From the NCBI GenBank assembly GCA_964369445.1, contig CAYJFU010000016.1, positions 1 to 37,862 on the forward strand: a stretch of DNA of 37,862 nt, in the 5' to 3' direction. Source of the DNA: CAYJBH01 sp964369445 (GTDB lineage Bacteria > Bacillota > Clostridia > Oscillospirales > Ruminococcaceae). Position 1 is the first letter of the stretch; every line of letters begins with the position of its first letter. The notes beneath the pieces are model-generated. The model was not told where the DNA came from and did not search any database. It saw nothing but the letters and a program-made list of their open reading frames with translations. The translations under genes were made by a program, and so were the position numbers. Below are positions 33,114-37,862 of the stretch, in pieces.

Positions 33114-34382
33114 TTGCAACATGTTAACACGCGGCGGGCAGCCTGCAACATACTTTTGCGGGCCACCGACGGTGCTTACGCACAGCTTTTGTTACAAAAG
33201 CACCACGACTGCGACGCGCGTGATATCGCTTTTATAACGACGCTTGTTTACGGCACGCTCGAAAAGCTTATTTTGCTAGACGCGGTGCTGTCACAGCATG
33301 TTAAAGGCGGTGTTAAAAAGCTTGACAAGGAGGTCGCTTGCGTTCTGCGCATAGGTGCTTATCAGATACTTTTCATGGACAGCGTGCCGGAGTTTGCGGC
33401 GGTAAAAGAAAGTGTTTCGCTCTGTCGCTCCTATAAAAAGTCCAGTGCCGCCGGACTTGTCAACGCGGTACTGCGCAAGGTGCGCACGACACCGATACCG
33501 AATAAAGAGCATGTAAAATACTGCGTGCACCCCGATATACTTAAGATATGGAAAACCGATTACCCCTTGCAGTGGGAGCGCATAGCAAAAGGCATACAAA
33601 AACGACCGACTCAGACGATAACAGTCAACGTCGCCCTAACCGATGAGCAATCTCTCACCGAGCTGTTAACCAAGCAGGGTTTTGCCGTGCGGCGTGGTGC
33701 GGTCGAGGGCACACTTTTATGTGATGGCGGCGCACTGACACGTTGCGTGGAATTTGAGCAGGGTCTTTTCTATTTGATGGGCAGTAGCTCGACATTCGCG
33801 GCGGCGGTGTGCATTGCGCAAAAACCCGAAAGCGTTTTGGATTTGTGCGCCGCACCCGGTGGCAAAACCGCTTATATGGCGATGCGTTGCAAAGCTGTCA
33901 CCGCGGCGGAACTACACCCGTCAAGGGTGCCGCTTATCGGTTCGCTTTGCGAGAGGTTGCGGCTTTCAAACGTCACCGCCGTGCAAAATGACGCAACAAA
34001 GGGGGCACCAGAGGGCGAGTTTGATGCTGTGCTTTGTGATGTGCCATGTACAGGCACCGGTGTGCTTGCCAAAAAGCCGGAACTCCGCCACCACACACCC
34101 CCAACAGCGGAGGTTGCAAAGGTTCAGTCTGAAATACTTGACGTTGCGGCAACCGCCGTCAAGGTCGGTGGTCACATTACATATTCCACCTGTGCCCTTT
34201 CAAGGGCGGAAAATGACCAACAGGTTAAAGCCTTTTTGCACCGTCATGAAAATTTTTCTCTTGAAAAGATACCGCTCGATATACCTGAACTATGCGAATC
34301 GGACGAGGGCAGTATAACTTTTTTCCCTGACGGTGAAATTTTTGATGGTTTTTATATAGCATTTTTGAAAAAAATGTGGTAG
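33114..34382 (+). CDS. rsmB: 16S rRNA m5C967 methyltransferase
   Basis: RsmB methylates C967 of 16S rRNA using SAM. About 422 residues: an N-terminal NusB-like RNA-binding domain (TRRAACNILLRATDGAYAQLLL, YGTLEKLILLDAVLSQH, RIGAYQILFMDSVPEFAAVKES) and a C-terminal methyltransferase domain (VLDLCAAPGGKTAYMA for SAM, DVPCTGTGVLAKKPELRHH and YSTCALSRAEND with the two catalytic-loop Cys). There is no in-frame ATG at the N-terminus. TTG 33114 follows AAAGGGGG by four bases and fits; TTG 33081 is open in the same frame but has no Shine-Dalgarno. It precedes rlmN by six bases. Confidence 0.94.
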   Translation: MQHVNTRRAACNILLRATDGAYAQLLLQKHHDCDARDIAFITTLVYGTLEKLILLDAVLSQHVKGGVKKLDKEVACVLRIGAYQILFMDSVPEFAAVKESVSLCRSYKKSSAAGLVNAVLRKVRTTPIPNKEHVKYCVHPDILKIWKTDYPLQWERIAKGIQKRPTQTITVNVALTDEQSLTELLTKQGFAVRRGAVEGTLLCDGGALTRCVEFEQGLFYLMGSSSTFAAAVCIAQKPESVLDLCAAPGGKTAYMAMRCKAVTAAELHPSRVPLIGSLCERLRLSNVTAVQNDATKGAPEGEFDAVLCDVPCTGTGVLAKKPELRHHTPPTAEVAKVQSEILDVAATAVKVGGHITYSTCALSRAENDQQVKAFLHRHENFSLEKIPLDIPELCESDEGSITFFPDGEIFDGFYIAFLKKMW

Positions 34383-34388
34383 AATGAG

Positions 34389-35414
34389 ATGTCAATGTTA
34401 AAAAAAGAATTGTTATCGTTCACTTCAAATCAGCTTGAACATGAGTTGTCGCGTTTAGGACAACCTAAATATCGCGCGACACAGCTGTTTGACTGGTTAC
34501 ACGGCAAGAGAATTGACGATATTGACAAGGCAAGCAACCTGCCGTCATCATTGCGCGAGCGGTTGCACGAGGAATTTTCATTTGAGTATCCTCGCATAAT
34601 AAAACAGTTGCAGGACGCTGAGGGCACGCAAAAGTTTCTTTTGCGCTATGCTGATGGCAACGCGGTTGAGGCGGTGCTCATGCACTATCGTGATTGGGAC
34701 AGTCTATGTATCTCGACACAGTTCGGTTGTAAAATGGGGTGCACATTTTGCGCCTCCACCGGCATTGATTTTATCCGCAACATGACGACGTCAGAACTGC
34801 TGTCACAGGTGTACACTATAGCCTCCCTGTGCGAGCGCCCACCAAAGCGATTGGTACTTATGGGTGTCGGTGAACCGCTTGACAACTACGACAACGTTGT
34901 TGATTTTTTGCGTTTACTCGGTGATGAAAAAGGCTACAATATAAGTATGCGAAATGTAAGCCTGTCCACCTGCGGTATAATACCCAAAATTGAGCAACTG
35001 ATGGACGAGGGGTTGCCGCTGACGCTTTCCATTTCTCTACACCGTACAACGCAGGAGACAAGGGCGCAGGTCATGCCGATTGCAAATGCCTATGACCTAA
35101 CTTCTCTCATAGAGGTTTGCAAACGCTACGAGCATACGACAGGTCGGCGCATATCCTATGAGTATGCTGTTGTTGCCGGTGAAAATGACACCCTGCAAGA
35201 CGCAAAGCGACTGGCAGATCTTTTACGTGGCAGTGCCGCACATGTTAATCTTATACCGCTTAACTCGGGTGATGACACCCACAGGCATGGCTTTGCGGCA
35301 AAGCAGTTTTTACAGTTACTGGAGCGCGAGGGCTTATCCGCCACTGTCAGGAGAACGCTCGGTGCCGACATTGATGCCGCGTGCGGTCAGCTTAGGCGTA
35401 GTTATGACGCATGA
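34389..35414 (+). CDS. rlmN: 23S rRNA (A2503-C2)/tRNA (A37-C2) methyltransferase
   Basis: A radical-SAM enzyme that adds the C2 methyl to A2503 of 23S rRNA. The 341 residues are full length. It has the N-terminal HhH-like part (QPKYRATQLFDWLHGKRI), the 4Fe-4S motif CxxxCxxC (GCKMGCTFCAST), VLMGVGEPLDNYDNVV, NVSLSTCGIIP, LSISLHRTTQE and the C-terminal methyl-carrying Cys in DAACGQLRRS. ATG 34389 sits six bases after the rsmB stop with a weak Shine-Dalgarno (GAATGAG); an ATG two codons on is an alternative. RlmN is housekeeping; Cfr, which methylates C8 and gives resistance, is less likely from context. Confidence 0.95.
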   Translation: MSMLKKELLSFTSNQLEHELSRLGQPKYRATQLFDWLHGKRIDDIDKASNLPSSLRERLHEEFSFEYPRIIKQLQDAEGTQKFLLRYADGNAVEAVLMHYRDWDSLCISTQFGCKMGCTFCASTGIDFIRNMTTSELLSQVYTIASLCERPPKRLVLMGVGEPLDNYDNVVDFLRLLGDEKGYNISMRNVSLSTCGIIPKIEQLMDEGLPLTLSISLHRTTQETRAQVMPIANAYDLTSLIEVCKRYEHTTGRRISYEYAVVAGENDTLQDAKRLADLLRGSAAHVNLIPLNSGDDTHRHGFAAKQFLQLLEREGLSATVRRTLGADIDAACGQLRRSYDA

Positions 35415-35519
35415 TGCAAGCGCCATTATACAATTTTTCTTGATGTAGCAAATTTCACTCAACTTGAAGAAATTAGTTTTACATTTTCGGCCTATCTTGC
35501 TTTATCGCTCATAAAAAAA

Positions 35520-35539
35520 TTGACAAAACATAATGTCAA
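35520..35539 (+). promoter_or_regulatory. TTGACA-N8-TGTCAA dyad upstream of the phosphatase gene
   Basis: A perfect inverted repeat (TTGACA, eight bases, TGTCAA) in the 167-base gap after rlmN. The left arm could serve as a -35, with TAAAAT at 35541-35546 only 15 bases downstream, so the promoter is weak. The dyad may be an operator, but no regulator is known. Confidence 0.35.
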
Positions 35540-35581
35540 ATAAAATCTAGTTAAAAAAACAACATATGTAGGTGACAGGCA

Positions 35582-36325
35582 TTGATTATTGCAGGCAAAA
35601 CCGATACCGGTTGCGTAAGAAAGGAAAATCAAGATAACTTCCGCGCAGGGCGACTGTCCTGCGGTGTTTCCTTTGCATTTGTCTGTGATGGCATGGGTGG
35701 AGCGCTTGGTGGCAGATACGCCAGCGCAATGCTGTGCAGTCTGCTTGAGCAGGACTTTTATTCCGCACTGCCCGGTTGCAAGTCCTCAAATGACATCAAA
35801 GAGCTTATGCTGTCCTCCCTCACCGAGGGCAACGAGGTTGTCTATCGCGCAGGTCAAAACGACGAGCGCAAAAAAGGTATGGGCACCACCGCCGTCGCGT
35901 GCGTCGTTACCGACACAAAACTGCACATTGTCAACGTCGGTGACAGCCGCTGTTATATACTGCGCAACGGTGTGTTGCGCCTTCTGACACGTGACCACTC
36001 CATCGTACAGGAACTTGTCGAGTGTGGCTCACTTTCGCAGGAGCAGGCAAAACGTCATCCACAAAAAAACCTTATTACACGTGCCGTGGGCGTTGCGTCC
36101 TCCATTGAACTGGACTACAGCGAGTACGAAATTTCCCCCGGCGACATGCTACTTTTATGCAGTGACGGACTGACAAACTGTGCCGATGAGTCGGCGATAC
36201 AGGTTGTACTGCAAAACAGTCCGTTTTACGATATAACCGACAAGCTTGTTAAGCTTGCAAAAACAGGAGGCGGACTTGACAACATAACCGCCGTGGTCCT
36301 GTCGGTTCCCATAACAGTGAGGTAG
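35582..36325 (+). CDS. stp: PP2C-type Ser/Thr protein phosphatase
   Basis: Stp/PrpC, the phosphatase that reverses PrkC phosphorylation; 247 residues, soluble, Mn/Mg dependent. PP2C motifs in order are CVRKENQDNF, FVCDGMGGALGG (metal Asp), KKGMGTTAVA, IVNVGDSRCYILRNG, LTRDHSIVQE, LCSDGLTN and GGLDNITAVVL. The start is TTG 35582, eight bases after AGGTGA; the following MIIAGKTDTGCVR is family-like and no better start exists. It follows rlmN after 167 bases and precedes prkC by three, so phosphatase and kinase are made together. Confidence 0.95.
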   Translation: MIIAGKTDTGCVRKENQDNFRAGRLSCGVSFAFVCDGMGGALGGRYASAMLCSLLEQDFYSALPGCKSSNDIKELMLSSLTEGNEVVYRAGQNDERKKGMGTTAVACVVTDTKLHIVNVGDSRCYILRNGVLRLLTRDHSIVQELVECGSLSQEQAKRHPQKNLITRAVGVASSIELDYSEYEISPGDMLLLCSDGLTNCADESAIQVVLQNSPFYDITDKLVKLAKTGGGLDNITAVVLSVPITVR

Positions 36326-36328
36326 AAA

Positions 36329-37862
36329 TTGATATCGGATATACTCGGAAAAACACTTGATGAGCGCTACCAAATACTCACACTTCACGGTGTGGGTGGT
36401 ATGGCAAACGTCTACAAAGCAACCGATCTTGAGGCCGGTAGATTTGTGGCGGTCAAGATACTGCGTGATGAATATCTTGACAACCCCGAACTTGTGCGCC
36501 GCTTTAAGAACGAGAGCAAGGCAATATCACTGCTCGACCACGACAACATCGTCAAGGTTTTCGACGTATCGGTGTCGGATGACGTACAGTATATTGTTAT
36601 GGAATTTATCGAGGGTATGCCGCTGTCGGAATACATCGAAAAGTGTGATGGCAAGTTGACCTACAAGGTTGCCGTCTACTTTGCCGAACAGATACTGTCT
36701 GCACTGTCCCACGCACACGAAAAAGGTGTGGTGCACCGTGACATAAAACCGCAAAACATTATGCTTATGGAGGACGGCAAAGTCAAGGTTATGGACTTTG
36801 GCATAGCGCGTCTGTCGCGCAGTGACTCTCGCACCATAACGGAAAAAGCCATCGGTTCGGTACACTATATCAGCCCCGAGCAGGCAAAAGGCGACGTCAC
36901 CGACCCAAAAGCCGACATATATTCCGTCGGCATCATGCTGTACGAAATGCTTACCGGCATACTGCCCTTTGAAGCGGACAGTGCCGTCAGTGTCGCCATA
37001 AAGCAGATAAGTGACACTGCCATAAAGCCTCGCGATGTCGAACCGTCCATCCCCGAGCCGCTTGAAGAGATAATTTTAAAGGCAATGGCAAAGGAGCCGC
37101 AAAATCGCTATCAATCAGCGCCTTCCATGCTTGCGGATTTGGCGGAATTTAAGCGAAACCCCTCTATAAAGTTTGAGTACACCTACCTTAACGATTACGA
37201 ACAGACAAAGTTTATCGACAAGGTTACAACAAGAAAGGTCGAGCGACCAAACCCGACTGCAAAGGAAAATATTGTGGCCGCAAAAAAGAAACCGAAAAAA
37301 AAGAGCAGTGTATTGTTGCCGGTCATGCTGGGGCTTGCAACGGCATTTGCCGTTGGTTGTGCTGCCCTTGTCTATTTGATATTCAACATGTCCGGCAGCC
37401 CGCTTTTTGTGTCGTTTGACGATGTTGAGCTTCCAAACTTTGTCGGTCAATCTTCAGAGGATCTTCGATCAGAATACAGTTTCCGCTTTTTGGTTGAGGA
37501 AGTGTACAGTAACGAGTACCCTGTGGGTACCGTTGTAAATCAGGTTCCAAAACCACCGAAAACGGTAAAGGAAAACGCACAGATAACGTTGCAGGTAAGC
37601 AAAGGAGTTGAAATAGTCACGCTACCCGAGTTGTATGGCATGAAAAAGGCCGATGCGGAAGTTGCGCTCAGGGATTTGGGGTTAAGTGTCACGACGGAAT
37701 ATATCGTCGATGAGAGTGAGACGGTGCCCTTTGGCTATGTTATAAGCTCCGAACCGTCGGTTGGCACCGAGCTGTCCAGTGGTAGTACCGTTACACTTTT
37801 TGTTAGCTCGGTATCGCTGTCCAACGAGACAACGGTGCCGCAGATTACGGGTCTGTCTCAGG
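36329..37862 (+). CDS. prkC: Ser/Thr protein kinase with PASTA domains (3' cut by window end)
   Basis: A membrane kinase that senses peptidoglycan fragments or lipid II and controls wall synthesis, growth and spore germination. About 511 codons are visible, running off the window without a stop. The kinase domain is near residues 10-270: GVGGMANVYKA, VAVKILRDEY, HRDIKPQNIM, VMDFGIARL, GSVHYISPEQAKG and DIYSVGIMLYEMLTG. A Lys-rich stretch (AAKKKPKKKSS) leads to one transmembrane helix (LPVMLGLATAFAVGCAALVY), then PASTA 1 (LPNFVGQSSEDL), PASTA 2 (LPELYGMKKADAEVAL) and the start of PASTA 3 (VPQITGLSQ). The start is TTG 36329, five bases after GTGAGGT, three bases after the stp stop. Confidence 0.95.
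   Translation, partial: MISDILGKTLDERYQILTLHGVGGMANVYKATDLEAGRFVAVKILRDEYLDNPELVRRFKNESKAISLLDHDNIVKVFDVSVSDDVQYIVMEFIEGMPLSEYIEKCDGKLTYKVAVYFAEQILSALSHAHEKGVVHRDIKPQNIMLMEDGKVKVMDFGIARLSRSDSRTITEKAIGSVHYISPEQAKGDVTDPKADIYSVGIMLYEMLTGILPFEADSAVSVAIKQISDTAIKPRDVEPSIPEPLEEIILKAMAKEPQNRYQSAPSMLADLAEFKRNPSIKFEYTYLNDYEQTKFIDKVTTRKVERPNPTAKENIVAAKKKPKKKSSVLLPVMLGLATAFAVGCAALVYLIFNMSGSPLFVSFDDVELPNFVGQSSEDLRSEYSFRFLVEEVYSNEYPVGTVVNQVPKPPKTVKENAQITLQVSKGVEIVTLPELYGMKKADAEVALRDLGLSVTTEYIVDESETVPFGYVISSEPSVGTELSSGSTVTLFVSSVSLSNETTVPQITGLSQ

Noticed and set aside
34389..35414. Cfr-type resistance methyltransferase
   Set aside because: The gene lies in the conserved rsmB-rlmN-stp-prkC order and its motifs fit the housekeeping RlmN.

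Overview
The window looks like a draft chromosomal scaffold from a Gram-positive, endospore-forming Clostridia member, probably near the Ruminococcaceae/Oscillospiraceae. That placement is inferred from protein style; there is no rRNA to fix it. Supporting signs are strong Shine-Dalgarno sites, consensus sigma-A promoters, an ANTAR regulator beside a glutamine synthetase-like gene, a SpoIID-like protein with peptidoglycan-binding repeats, and the rsmB-rlmN-stp-prkC order typical of Firmicutes. A run of ten N (26645-26654) marks an assembly gap. I saw no rRNA, tRNA, CRISPR array, complete insertion sequence or phage.

Layout. 1-6.5 kb (+): nitrogen assimilation, with gltB (5' end missing), gltD, a glutamine synthetase homologue that has lost many catalytic residues, and an ANTAR regulator with a degenerate receiver. 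6.5-8.9 kb (-): an Lsa-type ABC-F ATPase and a DUF1638 protein. 9.3-15.7 kb (-): aromatic amino acid genes aroF, aroA (with a Cys-rich insert), aroC, pheA and an aroE-aroK fusion. 16.0-19.7 kb (-): a tightly overlapping GH13 alpha-glucosidase, tcdA and nagA. 20-26 kb (+): the SpoIID/peptidoglycan-binding protein, a PHP phosphatase, a frameshifted DUF2726/CFI-box gene, an SDR oxidoreductase and an HD-domain protein. 26.2-28.7 kb (-): a large surface protein interrupted by the N gap, behind a consensus promoter and a leader terminator. 29.0-37.9 kb: nth (-), then glyA, rarA, a YugP-like zinc peptidase, rsmB, rlmN, a PP2C phosphatase and a PASTA kinase (+, cut by the window end).

How the genes work together. 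GltBD makes glutamate from glutamine and 2-oxoglutarate. The neighbouring GS-like protein and ANTAR protein look more like a glutamine-sensing and antitermination pair than an enzyme with a two-component regulator. The aro/phe genes give five proteins covering DAHP synthesis, shikimate reduction and phosphorylation, EPSP and chorismate formation, and the branch to phenylpyruvate; aroB, a 3-dehydroquinase gene and tyrA are not here. The Stp/PrkC pair is the usual phosphatase/kinase switch for cell-wall and growth signalling.

The intergenic regions hold several short palindromic repeat families: a ~165-bp MITE-like element with TAGATAGTGT ends, a family built on a TTTGACTTT core, and several large hairpins. 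These sit in promoters and operon gaps and are the main structure not explained by genes.
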